From AP-15 sp963812675 (GTDB taxonomy: Bacteria > Pseudomonadota > Alphaproteobacteria > ATCC43930 > CGMCC-115725): a stretch of 64,000 bases of DNA. The stretch is from positions 1 to 64,000 of the forward strand of contig CAWEWR010000025.1 in NCBI GenBank assembly GCA_963812675.1. Reading direction: 5' to 3'. The translations under genes were made by a program, and so were the position numbers. Positions 8,351 through 16,953 of the stretch are shown piece after piece; the first letter of the stretch is position 1; each line of letters starts with the position of its first letter. The notes under the pieces are model-generated. The model was not told the origin of the DNA, made no database searches, and worked only from the letters and a program-made list of their open reading frames with translations.

Positions 8351-8809
8351 ATGCCTGTAGATTCCATGCAAGAACAGGTGAGCCGCGACGTTGACGGCCG
8401 GTTCCAGAAGGGCCAGTCGGGCAATCCCAACGGGCGGCCGATGGGGGCGCGCAACAAGGCGACCGAAGCCGCCGAGCTGTTGCTCGACGGCGAAGCCGAG
8501 GCGCTGACCAGAAAGGCGGTCGAGCTCGCGCTGGAAGGCGAGGGGTCGGCGCTGCGGCTTTGTCTCGAACGCATCATTCCGCCGCGCCGCGAGCGGCCGG
8601 TCAAACTCGACCTGCCGTCGGTTCGCGGCGCCGCCGATCTCGGCGGCACGATGGCGGCGATCACGACCGCGGCGACGCAGGGCACGATCACGCCCGGTCA
8701 GGCCGCGGAACTGGCCCGGGTCGTCGAGATTTTCGTCCGAGCAGTCGAGACCAGCGATTTCGAGAGGCGGCTGCGGGAGCTGGAAGAAGCTTATGCCGCG
8801 CGTCCGTGA
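8351..8809 (+). CDS. DUF5681 domain-containing protein (copy 1)
   Basis: 152-residue protein. The N-terminal segment has the family signature GRFQKGQSGNPNGRP followed by ARNKATEAAELLLDGEAEAL and TRKAVELALEG, a basic, glycine/asparagine-rich region typical of DUF5681. The remainder is helical with a QAAELARVVEIFVRAVE segment. ATG 8351 is selected because GAGGGA lies at a proper distance; an in-frame GTG at 8321 is less likely. Members are often found with phage or mobile DNA and their function is unknown. The next ORF overlaps its 3' end by 17 bases. A paralogue is at 29555-30055 on the opposite strand. Confidence 0.8.
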   Translation: MPVDSMQEQVSRDVDGRFQKGQSGNPNGRPMGARNKATEAAELLLDGEAEALTRKAVELALEGEGSALRLCLERIIPPRRERPVKLDLPSVRGAADLGGTMAAITTAATQGTITPGQAAELARVVEIFVRAVETSDFERRLRELEEAYAARP

Positions 8810-9197
8810 CGCCCGGATCGCTCGCCTGGAGGCAGAAAGGACGCGCTTCGATTCGGCCACAGGCCTCGATAATTGCACGCTGAGGGCCTGGAACAGGGTT
8901 TGCGACTTGGTCCGCGATGGCTTGGTGCAAGCGGGCCTCGACCCGGAAAATGCAACTGCTCTGCAGCTCGGCGGAACGGCGGCGCACATGACCGACATCG
9001 CCGACAAGCCCAAAGTGCGACGCTTCGAGGAGGAATTGGCGATGGGCGACGATAACGGTCTGGCGGGCATTTTCGCGGTGAAAATCGGGGATATCGCGCG
9101 ACGTTTCCAGGACGGGCACGAGCCCGATTTCGCCTCTGCCTCCCTGGCCGAGCTATTCGCCTGGTGTGTGGCGCGGAGAGGCTCTTGCGGAGGATGA
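8793..9197 (+). CDS. Hypothetical protein overlapping DUF5681 gene
   Basis: 134-residue ORF starting ATG 8793 (MPRVRDARIARLEAERTRFD), overlapping the DUF5681 gene by 17 bases in a different frame, which suggests translational coupling. The sequence has no signal peptide or membrane segment and no recognised motif; the N-terminal 20 residues are basic and helical. Codon composition matches the region. The pairing with DUF5681 is the only clue; the second DUF5681 copy in this window lacks this partner. Confidence 0.5.
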   Translation: MPRVRDARIARLEAERTRFDSATGLDNCTLRAWNRVCDLVRDGLVQAGLDPENATALQLGGTAAHMTDIADKPKVRRFEEELAMGDDNGLAGIFAVKIGDIARRFQDGHEPDFASASLAELFAWCVARRGSCGG

Positions 9198-9263
9198 GCT
9201 TCTCGGGCAAACCGCCTTGGCCTCTCGATAGGCGGGACGGCGGAGCGAGACGACGAGGCTCGA

Positions 9264-10715
9264 ATGACGGACTGGATTTTGCGCGGCGGCGAGGTGATCG
9301 ACGGCACCGGCCGGTTGCGCCGGCGGGCCGATGTGGCGATCGCCGGCAACCGCATAGCCGCCGTCGGATCGGTCGGCAGGGTCGAAGGCGCACGCGAGGT
9401 GGACGTCAGCAGCAAGATCGTCGCGCCCGGCTTTATCGACGTGCACACCCACGACGATCGCGCGCTCTTTGCCACCCCGGAAATGGCGGCGAAGGCGAGC
9501 CAGGGTGTCACCACGGTGGTGACCGGCAATTGCGGGATCAGCCTCGCGCCGCTGCGGCTCGACGAGGCGCCGCCGCCGCCTCTCGATCTGATCGGCGACG
9601 GCGCCGATTACCGTTACGGCCGTTTCGCCGAGTATCTCGCCGCCCTCGGCGAGTCGCCGCCGGCGCTCAACGCGGCGTGCCTCGTCGGCCATTCGACGTT
9701 GCGCGTCGGAGCGATGAGCGCGCTCGACCGGCCGGCTGATGATGCCGAGCTGGCGCAGATGTGCGAGCGGCTGCAGGAAGCGCTCGACGCCGGCGCGGTC
9801 GGCATGTCGAGCGGCCTCGCCTACGCCCCTGCCGCGGGCGCGCCGCCCGCCGAGATCGAGGCCTTGGCCCGATTGCTGCGCCCCGCCGGGGCGCTCTACA
9901 CGACGCATATGCGCAACGAGGGTGGCGCCGTTCTCGACAGCCTCGAAGAGAGCTTCGCCGCCGGGCGCGCGGCCGACGTGCCGGTCGTGATCTCGCATCA
10001 CAAGACGATCGGGCGGGAGAATTTTGGACGGACCGCCGAGACTTTGCCGGTGATCGCCGCGGCGATCGCTCATCAAGAAGTCGGGCTCGACGCTTATCCC
10101 TACATCGCCTCCTCGACCGTGCTCAGCGCGGCGCAGGCCGAGAGGGCGCTGAAGGTGCTCGTCACCTGGTCGAAGAGCGCGCCCGAACAGGCCGGCCGCG
10201 AGCTTTCGGCGATTGCCGCCGATTGGGGTGTCGGCCCGAAGGAAGCCGTCGATCGGCTGCAGCCGGCGGGGGCTGTCTATTGGACGATGGACGAGGCCGA
10301 TGTGCAGCGCGTGCTGCGCTTCGAGCACACGATGATCGGCTCCGACGGCCTGCCGCACAATTCCCACCCGCACCCACGGTTGTGGGGCGCCTTCCCGCGG
10401 GTTCTCGGGCATTACAGCCGCGATCTCGGCCTCTTTTCCTTCGAAGAAGCGGTGCGGCGGATGACCGGTCTTTCCGCGGCGCGGTTCGGCCTGACGGGTC
10501 GAGGCATCCTAGCCGCGGGAGCTTACGCCGACGTCACCGTTTTCGACCCGGCAAGCATTGCCGATCGCGCGACCTTCGAGGCGCCGATGACCCCCGCCGC
10601 CGGCATCGAGCACGTCTTTGTCAACGGCCGCCCGGTGTGGAGCGAGGGCAAGCCCACCGGCGAGCGCCCGGGCCGCGCGCTACGCCGCCAAGTGATGCAG
10701 GCGGAGACCCGCTGA
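9264..10715 (+). CDS. D-aminoacylase / N-acyl-D-amino-acid deacylase-type amidohydrolase
   Basis: 483-residue amidohydrolase-superfamily enzyme expected to hydrolyse N-acyl-D-amino acids or similar amides. Landmarks: N-terminal beta domain beginning MTDWILRGGEVIDGTG, metal-binding PGFIDVHTHDD (H61, H63), VVTGNCGIS with C90, the THMRNEGG and VVISHHKTIG segments that supply further ligands, DAYPYIASST, and the C-terminal GSDGLPHNSHPHPR ending in VFVNGRPVWSEG. This order matches the D-aminoacylase branch. Start ATG 9264. It is convergent with the Rieske gene, with a hairpin between them. Precise substrate unknown. Confidence 0.88.
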   Translation: MTDWILRGGEVIDGTGRLRRRADVAIAGNRIAAVGSVGRVEGAREVDVSSKIVAPGFIDVHTHDDRALFATPEMAAKASQGVTTVVTGNCGISLAPLRLDEAPPPPLDLIGDGADYRYGRFAEYLAALGESPPALNAACLVGHSTLRVGAMSALDRPADDAELAQMCERLQEALDAGAVGMSSGLAYAPAAGAPPAEIEALARLLRPAGALYTTHMRNEGGAVLDSLEESFAAGRAADVPVVISHHKTIGRENFGRTAETLPVIAAAIAHQEVGLDAYPYIASSTVLSAAQAERALKVLVTWSKSAPEQAGRELSAIAADWGVGPKEAVDRLQPAGAVYWTMDEADVQRVLRFEHTMIGSDGLPHNSHPHPRLWGAFPRVLGHYSRDLGLFSFEEAVRRMTGLSAARFGLTGRGILAAGAYADVTVFDPASIADRATFEAPMTPAAGIEHVFVNGRPVWSEGKPTGERPGRALRRQVMQAETR

Positions 10716-10749
10716 TCAGTTCGCTGGAAACAGGCCCCTCAGCAAACGC

Positions 10750-10776
10750 CCCTCTCCGCCCTCAGGGAGGAGAGGG
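10750..10776. terminator. Hairpin between convergent genes
   Basis: Perfect 8-bp arms CCCTCTCC (10750-10757) and GGAGAGGG (10769-10776) separated by 11 bases, sitting between the convergent amidohydrolase and Rieske genes. No T-run follows, so it is a candidate bidirectional terminator only. Confidence 0.45.
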
Positions 10777-10783
10777 AGAAGCT

Positions 10784-12046
10784 TTAGGAACCGGTTCTCA
10801 CCATCTCGGCGAGGACGTTCCGGGCAACCTCGCGCAGGAGGCGGCTGTCCTCCTCCGGCGTGGCGGCCGGAGGTATTCTTGGCACGACCCGGTCGTGCGC
10901 AAAAGTTGCGATTGCCGCGCCATTCACGATGGCGAGATGCGGCGGGTCGAGGCCGTCTTGCACGGCCCGGATGCTGTGCCGGAGCATGTTGCGCATCATC
11001 GTCACGCCCCGGTCGGTGGAGGCGAGATGTTCAAGACCGTGCCGGGAGATGCCGCCATGGATGCTGACCTGTGCGTCATGGTCGCCCGGGACCCGCTGCC
11101 GATCTTCGTAAGTCCGGGTCGCATCCTGCCCGAAGCCCGCCCCCCTCCGTGGTTCCTGGCCCTCGGGCGCCCGGTAGAAGCCGATCTGCATCGCGTGGGT
11201 GTCGTCGAGCGGGACCGCCCATGTCGTTGCCGCCGGGCGGTTGATCACGGTGCGCTTGGCCATCGGGTCGGCGTTCGGCGGAAATTGGTGAATATTGGGA
11301 GGAATGAAGTCGGCGACCCGCACCCAGACGCGGTCGCCTTGCCGGCGCGTGTCGATGTAGACCATGCCGACCGGGGTCTCCATCCAATCCCATTCGCCGA
11401 GCGCCCCGAGATCCTCGGTAAACCCCTGGCTGCCGGGAAGCGTGTGGAGGAACGCGAGATGCGCCGGGTCCATACTGTTTTCCTTGACCTGCAGCCAGTT
11501 GCACTCCCACACCGCAGGTTCGCGGGCAACCATCCGGTAGCCGGGCAGGTCATAGGTGTCGAGGATCGGGAAATCGGGCTTTTTGTCCGGCGGGCCCATG
11601 TAAGCGAAGACCAAACCCTGGTATTCGCGCACCGGATAGGCGCCGTGGAAGAGACGGTCTTTCAATGTGCTGTCGGCCGGTTCTCCCGGGGTCTCAAGGA
11701 TCGTGCCGTCGACATCGAACAGCCAGCCGTGATAGCAGCAGCGGATCCCCTTGTCGGAAATCAACCCGAATTCGAGCGAAGTCCCGCGATGCGGACAATG
11801 CAGCTCGAGAAGGCCTACCGCTCCGCTGCGGTCGCGGAAGGCCACGAGATCCTCGCCCATGATGCGCAGGCGCCGCGGCAGGTCGCGCAACTCCTCGGAC
11901 AGGACGACCGGCTGCCAGAAGCGCCGCAGATATTCGCCGCAGGGCGTGCCGGGGCCAACGCGAGTGAGCTCTCCGTCATCCGCCGGCCGCTCGCGATGGT
12001 GGTAAGCGTCATAGGCTGTGCTCAGAAATGGTGCTCTCTCTGCCAC
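10784..12046 (-). CDS. Rieske non-heme iron oxygenase, alpha subunit
   Basis: 420-residue aromatic-ring-hydroxylating-type oxygenase. The Rieske [2Fe-2S] site is C84/H86 (CPHRGTS) and C103/H106 (CCYHGWLF). The catalytic domain has the mononuclear iron motif in ENSMDPAHLAFLH (Asp-x2-His-x4-His). The C-terminus is the long type seen in phthalate/vanillate-like oxygenases, which use a separate reductase; none is encoded next to it. GTG 12046 is the start, preceded by AAGGAG eight bases away. The substrate cannot be predicted. The gene is monocistronic here, followed convergently by the amidohydrolase. Confidence 0.88.
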   Translation of the reverse strand: MAERAPFLSTAYDAYHHRERPADDGELTRVGPGTPCGEYLRRFWQPVVLSEELRDLPRRLRIMGEDLVAFRDRSGAVGLLELHCPHRGTSLEFGLISDKGIRCCYHGWLFDVDGTILETPGEPADSTLKDRLFHGAYPVREYQGLVFAYMGPPDKKPDFPILDTYDLPGYRMVAREPAVWECNWLQVKENSMDPAHLAFLHTLPGSQGFTEDLGALGEWDWMETPVGMVYIDTRRQGDRVWVRVADFIPPNIHQFPPNADPMAKRTVINRPAATTWAVPLDDTHAMQIGFYRAPEGQEPRRGAGFGQDATRTYEDRQRVPGDHDAQVSIHGGISRHGLEHLASTDRGVTMMRNMLRHSIRAVQDGLDPPHLAIVNGAAIATFAHDRVVPRIPPAATPEEDSRLLREVARNVLAEMVRTGS

Positions 12047-12127
12047 GGCGTCTCTCCTTGGCCTCAGATCGCCGCAGTTTTATCAGCGAGGGGCGCGTTT
12101 GAGCAACGCGCAGCCCCAATCTGTCAT

Positions 12128-14083
12128 TCAGCGGGCAAGATCGCTGGCGAGCGAAAAGGCAGAATCCCGGCCGCCCTGGCCGCGGTAGATCTGCAGGTTT
12201 TCGAGGACGCGCTGAACGTAGTTTCGCGTCTCGTTGATCGGGATCATCTCGATCCAATCCACCATGTCGATGTTGCCGCCGCGGGGATCGCCGTAATCGT
12301 GAATCCATTGCCGCACCCGGCTCGGGCCAGCGTTGTAGGAGGCGATTGCCAGCGCATAAGAGCCGCCGAAATCGTCGATCAAGGTTTCGAGATAAGCGCG
12401 CCCGATCAGCACGTTGTAAATTCCGTCCGCAGTAAGCCGGTCGGCCGAAAACGGAAGCTGCATCTTGTTGGCGATAAAGCTTGCGGTTGCGGGCATCAGC
12501 TGCATCAACCCTCGCGCTCCCATTGGACTGACAGCGTCGCGCTCGAACGCGCTTTCCTGCCGCATGATCGCGAACAGCAGCGAACGCTCGGCAGTGCCGC
12601 CATCCGGTATCGTCGTGACCGGGTAGCCGTGGATCATCAGCGGGGTTCCAGCTTCGATTGCTCTCTTCGCCACCGCGATTGCGAGATCGATGCGCCCCCT
12701 TGTTTCGGCGAGGTTCGCGAGCATCGCGAACTTTGCCGGGGTCTTCGCATGGTCGGCCATGTCAAGGAGGAACACCTTGGCATGGGTCTGGTCGCCAAGC
12801 TCGAAGAAGATCCGGGCGGCACGAACCACTTCGTCGCTGTCGAACTGAGCCAGCTCCGCAGCGTCCGGAACGGGCTCGGGCACCGGACGCGGCGGCGCGT
12901 CGTGGCCCAGTTGGTGCGCCGCGAGCTGCCCGTAGAAGGTGGCCATGTGATCGGCCCCCGCGGCGAACCACTTCGCGGCGAGCTCGGATTTGCCTTGCGC
13001 TTCGGCGGCCCGTCCCCCCCAATAACCGGCTCGCGCCTTCGCGTAGGGTGTGGCAACCCGCGTCAGGATGCGCGAAAAATATTCGAAGGCCAGCGCCGGT
13101 TGTCTCATGTAGCGCAGCGCAATATAGCCCAAGAGAAACTGGGCTTCGGAAAACGCGTTTCCCTCGATCAGGCCATGCTGCTCGACGAGGCGATAGGCAA
13201 GTTCGGCGTTGCCGCCGGCGAGAACGCGGCGGGCAATCGCTTGGCGCTCCGCCCACCAAGCCGCCGGACGGACGAGGTCGTTGGGCTGGGCGAGCAGAAT
13301 TTGGACTGCGGCATCGGTCATGTCCTTTTTGCGGCGCCAGCGCAGCTGCTCGAAGATCAACCCCGGATCCGAGCGCAGACGCGCGGGAACCCGCGCTACC
13401 AACGTCTCGGCGTTGCCGGCTTGCGCGGCCAGCGCCAAGCGAGCCTCTGCGACCGGGCGGTAGTCGGAGGGCACCAGTCCCAGCATCCGGTGCGCCGCCT
13501 CGCTTTGACCGTCCCACAACAGCCGGTCGATCCGCTGTACATAGTCCTCCGGTCGAAGCGAAGCGGAATGGCGGCCGAGAAAATTCTTCTCGTCGAGAGG
13601 GCCGAAATCAGCGGCGACCCAGGCGCTCCTCAAGGCCGCGACGCCTCCTTCGAGATCGCCGGAATTCATTGTTATTTCGGCTTCGCGGACTTTCCCCGTT
13701 GGACTGACCGTCGGATAGCGTTTGAACCACTCGGCCGCGACCGCGTCCAATTCGGTGGCGAGGGCCTCCTCGGCATGTTTGCGCAGAGCTTTCTGTCCGG
13801 GCCAATCGGGGTTCTTCTCGATGAACTCGGCGATGTCGGGGAAGCGACCGGGCGCGCCGGGACGGGCGTAATCCAGCCAGCGCAGCATTTTCACGGGCAA
13901 CGGGTCGGTTATCGACGCAGCGCCGGCGTAGGCGCGGCTCCAATCGCCGCCTTGCGCCGCGGCGAGCGCCGAGCGCATCACCTCCATATCGGCCGCTGGG
14001 AGTGTCTGGGCCGCAGCCGCGGGAAAGCCGAGCGCAACCAAAATCAAAACGACGGGCAGCAACCCGCAGACGATCGGCGGCAA
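12128..14083 (-). CDS. Soluble lytic murein transglycosylase (Slt-type)
   Basis: About 651 residues. Starts at TTG 14083, chosen because AAGGAG lies nine bases upstream and the next residues form a signal peptide (PPIVCGLLPVVLILVALGFPAAAA then QT); a longer reading has no such support. A large all-helical superhelix of TPR-like repeats fills residues ~30-480, followed by the catalytic GEWL/SLT domain with the acid glutamate in MRQESAFERDAVSP, then ARGLMQLMPATA and IASYNAGPSRVRQWI. It cleaves peptidoglycan glycan strands in the periplasm to form 1,6-anhydromuropeptides. Divergent from dapA, with which it shares a ~190-base promoter region. Confidence 0.9.
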   Translation of the reverse strand: MPPIVCGLLPVVLILVALGFPAAAAQTLPAADMEVMRSALAAAQGGDWSRAYAGAASITDPLPVKMLRWLDYARPGAPGRFPDIAEFIEKNPDWPGQKALRKHAEEALATELDAVAAEWFKRYPTVSPTGKVREAEITMNSGDLEGGVAALRSAWVAADFGPLDEKNFLGRHSASLRPEDYVQRIDRLLWDGQSEAAHRMLGLVPSDYRPVAEARLALAAQAGNAETLVARVPARLRSDPGLIFEQLRWRRKKDMTDAAVQILLAQPNDLVRPAAWWAERQAIARRVLAGGNAELAYRLVEQHGLIEGNAFSEAQFLLGYIALRYMRQPALAFEYFSRILTRVATPYAKARAGYWGGRAAEAQGKSELAAKWFAAGADHMATFYGQLAAHQLGHDAPPRPVPEPVPDAAELAQFDSDEVVRAARIFFELGDQTHAKVFLLDMADHAKTPAKFAMLANLAETRGRIDLAIAVAKRAIEAGTPLMIHGYPVTTIPDGGTAERSLLFAIMRQESAFERDAVSPMGARGLMQLMPATASFIANKMQLPFSADRLTADGIYNVLIGRAYLETLIDDFGGSYALAIASYNAGPSRVRQWIHDYGDPRGGNIDMVDWIEMIPINETRNYVQRVLENLQIYRGQGGRDSAFSLASDLAR

Positions 14084-14273
14084 GGTCGGCGGCTCCTTCG
14101 CTGAATCAAAGATGAGGCAACAAATCCTTACGGCCTTTCTTCTGCCGGAGCAAGTCCGCCGCCGACTTCTATCGGGCAGCGGGCCGTGTCGCGCAAATCG
14201 CGCTTCGTTCCAGCGCTGTTGAAGCCGGCGGCAGCGAGGACTATCGTAAATCGGCAATGCAATCCCGGAGGAA

Positions 14274-15155
14274 ATGATGTTCAAGGGATCGCTCGTCGCG
14301 CTGATCACGCCGTTTCGCGACCATGAGCTGGACGAGGGCGCCTTTCAGGCGCATGTGGCCTGGCAGATCGAACAGGGAACCCACGGATTGGTCCCGTGCG
14401 GCACGACGGGCGAATCACCGGCGCTCGCCGACGACGAGCAAAAACGGCTGGTGACTTTATGCGTCGAGGTTGCCAGAGCTAAGCGAATCCCGGTGATTGC
14501 TGGGACCGGTACAAACTCGACCGAGCACACGGCTGCGCTGACCCGGCAGGCCAAGGAGGCGGGTGCCGATGCGGCGCTGATTGTCTGTCCCTATTACAAC
14601 AAACCGACGCAGGAAGGTCTTTATCACCATTTCAAAGCGATCCACGACACTGTCGATCTGCCGATTATCATTTACAATATTCCGGGCCGCTCCGCAGTGG
14701 ACATGACGAACGCGACGATGGCGCGCCTCGCCAAATTGCCGAACATCGTCGGCGTAAAGGATGCGACCAACGACCTGGCCCGACCGTTGCGCATGCGGGT
14801 CGATATCGGCGGGGGCTTCTGCCTGCTTTCAGGGGAGGATGCCACCGCCGTCGCCTATCTTGCCCAAGGCGGCGACGGCTGCATCTCGGTGACCGCCAAT
14901 GTCGCGCCGCGGCTCTGCTCGGAATTGCATGAGGCCTGGCAGCGCGGCGATTTCGCCTCGGTGCGCGAGATCAATCAGCGTCTGATCCCCTTGCATGATG
15001 CGCTCTTCGCGGAAACCAGTCCGGCGCCAGTCAAATATGCCGCATCACTGCTCGGGCGCTGCACTGCCGAAGTGCGCCAGCCGCTATGGGCGATCATCCC
15101 GGAGACACGGGAGAAAGTGCAGCTGGCGATGCGGAGCGCCGGTCTCCTGAACTAA
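14274..15155 (+). CDS. dapA: 4-hydroxy-tetrahydrodipicolinate synthase
   Basis: 293-residue TIM-barrel lyase of the lysine/diaminopimelate pathway, condensing pyruvate with aspartate semialdehyde. Visible family features: N-terminal MFKGSLVALITPF, GTTGESPAL for pyruvate binding, the catalytic tyrosine in CPYYNKPTQEGLY, and the Schiff-base lysine in GVKDATND. Two adjacent ATG codons (14274, 14277) follow GGAGGAA; either may be used. The stop codon TAA overlaps the ATG of smpB by one base, giving a coupled dapA-smpB pair, a known alphaproteobacterial arrangement. Confidence 0.95.
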   Translation: MMFKGSLVALITPFRDHELDEGAFQAHVAWQIEQGTHGLVPCGTTGESPALADDEQKRLVTLCVEVARAKRIPVIAGTGTNSTEHTAALTRQAKEAGADAALIVCPYYNKPTQEGLYHHFKAIHDTVDLPIIIYNIPGRSAVDMTNATMARLAKLPNIVGVKDATNDLARPLRMRVDIGGGFCLLSGEDATAVAYLAQGGDGCISVTANVAPRLCSELHEAWQRGDFASVREINQRLIPLHDALFAETSPAPVKYAASLLGRCTAEVRQPLWAIIPETREKVQLAMRSAGLLN

Positions 15156-15619
15156 TGCGGGCGGCCGACCGACATGTCGCCCAAAATCGGCGGGCGCGCC
15201 ACGATTACTTGATCGAGGATACGCTGGAGGCGGGAGTCGTCCTGCAGGGCACCGAGGTAAAGGTACTGCGCCAAGGGCAGGCCAGCATCGCCGAAGCCTA
15301 CGCGGACGAGAATGCGGGGGAGCTTTATCTCGTCAACGCAAACATCCCGGAATATTCGGCCTCCGCTCACTTCAATCATCAGCCGCGGCGACCGCGAAAG
15401 CTGCTGTTGCACCGCAAGCAGATGAACCGGTTGCTGGGCGCGATCCGACGCGACGGCATCACGGTCGTGCCGCTTTCGATTTACTTCAACGACCGAGGGC
15501 GGGCCAAGGTTGAACTCGGTCTCGCCCGAGGAAAGCGCAAGGCGGACAAGCGTCAAGCTGAGAAGCAGCGGGATTGGCAGCGTAGCCGGGCCCGTATCCT
15601 ACGGGAGCGAAATATATAA
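15155..15619 (+). CDS. smpB: SsrA-binding protein SmpB
   Basis: 154-residue tmRNA-binding protein of the ribosome rescue (trans-translation) system. Sequence landmarks are NRRARHDYLIEDTLEAGVVL, GTEVKVLRQGQASIAEAYA, PRRPRKLLLHRKQ, and the basic C-terminal tail with GKRKADKRQAEKQRDWQR that reaches into the ribosome. The ATG at 15155 shares a base with the dapA stop, so translation is probably coupled; an upstream in-frame start within dapA is rejected. Its last ~20 bases overlap the 3' end of the convergent UDG gene. The tmRNA gene ssrA was not found in the window. Confidence 0.95.
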   Translation: MRAADRHVAQNRRARHDYLIEDTLEAGVVLQGTEVKVLRQGQASIAEAYADENAGELYLVNANIPEYSASAHFNHQPRRPRKLLLHRKQMNRLLGAIRRDGITVVPLSIYFNDRGRAKVELGLARGKRKADKRQAEKQRDWQRSRARILRERNI

Positions 15620-16285
15620 GCCGGCTCCACTTTGCGGCGCATCGAGGTGGCTGCTCAGCAGCGCGAAGATCGCTTCGAACATTGCGGGGCTAAGCTTGCC
15701 CGTATTGGTGTTGAGCCGTGAGCAATGATAGCTGTCGGCAAGCGTCAGCCCGCAAGGCAAACCATGCAGCCGCCCGTGCTCGAAAGGGAATAGTACGCGG
15801 CGAAAGCCGAGCGCGGTGAGGACCGCGTGATGTGCAATCGCGCCGAGTGCCAGGATCGCACGGAGCCGGGGCATAGCGCCGATCTCGGCGGCTAAAAACC
15901 GACGGCAATTCGCAACCTCGCTCGGTTCCGGTTTGTTTTGCGGCGGGACGCAGCGAACAGCATTGGTGATGCGCACGCGCCGGAGCTCCAGACCGTCGTC
16001 CGGACGGGCGTCATAATCACCCTCCGCGAACCCGTACTTGCGCAACGTCCCATAGAGCAGGCCGCCGGCGAAATCGCCGGTAAACGGGCGCCCCGTCCGG
16101 TTCGCGCCGCGTAGACCCGGGGCGAGGCCCACAATCAGCAATTCGGCTTGGGCATCGCCAAAGGGCGGAACCGGCCCATTGAACCACTCCGGGTGGGCTC
16201 TCGCCTGGGTCTCCCGGAAAGCCGCGAGGCGTGGGCAGAGATAACAGTCCCGCGGCGGCTGAGCCCCCGGGGGAGGAGCAGTCAC
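15599..16285 (-). CDS. Uracil-DNA glycosylase, family 5 (UdgB-like)
   Basis: 228-residue base-excision repair enzyme. N-terminal C14-x2-C17 (CYLCPRL) plus two later cysteines (AVRCVPP and VANCRRF) form the expected [4Fe-4S] site. Motif 1 reads GLAPGLRGANRTGRPFTGD, the hallmark of family 5 glycosylases, which lack the usual polar catalytic residue and act on uracil and some deaminated purines; motif 2 is the SYHCSRLNTNTGKL segment. Starts at GTG 16285, overlapping the TGA of the NYN gene as GTGA, implying coupled translation. Its 3' end overlaps smpB on the other strand by 21 bases. Confidence 0.88.
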   Translation of the reverse strand: MTAPPPGAQPPRDCYLCPRLAAFRETQARAHPEWFNGPVPPFGDAQAELLIVGLAPGLRGANRTGRPFTGDFAGGLLYGTLRKYGFAEGDYDARPDDGLELRRVRITNAVRCVPPQNKPEPSEVANCRRFLAAEIGAMPRLRAILALGAIAHHAVLTALGFRRVLFPFEHGRLHGLPCGLTLADSYHCSRLNTNTGKLSPAMFEAIFALLSSHLDAPQSGAGLYISLP

Positions 16286-16863
16286 GCGTCGTCCACCGGC
16301 TCGGTACGTGCGCGGATTCCATCCTCTCGCATTTGATGGTTGCGCATTAGGTTCGGCGCGAGATCCTGAAGTTCGATGAAATTGTCTGCTTGGCGGCGCA
16401 GATCGTCAGAAACCATCGGCGGCGACGAGCGGATTGTCGAAACCACCGACACGCGAACTCCCTTACGCTGCACGGCTTCGACGAGCCTTCGAAAATCGCC
16501 GTCGCCTGAGAACAGGATGGCGTGGTCGATGTACGAAGCCATCTCGAGCATGTCGATTGCTAGCTCGATATCCATATTACCCTTGATCCGCCGCCGTCCC
16601 ATTGCGTCGGTGAACTCCTTCGTCGGCTTGGTGACCATTGCATAGCCGTTGTAGTCTAGCCAATCCACAAGCGGTCTGATCGGCGAGTACTCTTGGTCTT
16701 CTACCAGGGCAGTGTAATAGAACGCCCAAATCAGTCGTCCCTTCGTGCTAAACAATTCGAGTAGCCGTCTATAGTCTATGTCGAACGCGAGACCCCGAGC
16801 GGCTGAATAGAGGTTAGCCCCGTCGATGAAAATGGCAAGGCGCTCTTCCGGATAGAAAATCAT
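16282..16863 (-). CDS. NYN (LabA/DUF88-like) domain protein, putative ribonuclease
   Basis: 193-residue protein of the PIN-like NYN family, presumed metal-dependent RNases. Acidic active-site residues are visible at LAIFIDGANLY, KGNMDIELAIDML and HAILFSGDGDF, followed by VEAVQRKGVRVSVVS, all in family order. ATG 16863 is supported by AAGGAG 11 bases upstream; the longer reading through antisense folK was rejected. Divergent from folK and translationally coupled to the UDG gene downstream. NYN proteins beside folK or smpB are familiar in alphaproteobacteria; the RNA target is unknown. Confidence 0.87.
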   Translation of the reverse strand: MIFYPEERLAIFIDGANLYSAARGLAFDIDYRRLLELFSTKGRLIWAFYYTALVEDQEYSPIRPLVDWLDYNGYAMVTKPTKEFTDAMGRRRIKGNMDIELAIDMLEMASYIDHAILFSGDGDFRRLVEAVQRKGVRVSVVSTIRSSPPMVSDDLRRQADNFIELQDLAPNLMRNHQMREDGIRARTEPVDDA

Positions 16864-16953
16864 CTGACAAAATGCTCCTTCGCATCGATAATGTAGCAGA
16901 AGTGTCTTACACTGCGCATTCCGGGTCAAGCGGCGACCATGTGGAGGAATTCC

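Noticed and set aside
9761..14104. 1447-residue plus-strand reading
   Set aside because: It is antisense to the Rieske oxygenase and lytic transglycosylase genes, both with clear motifs; the translation is Arg/Ala-rich low-complexity with no family features.
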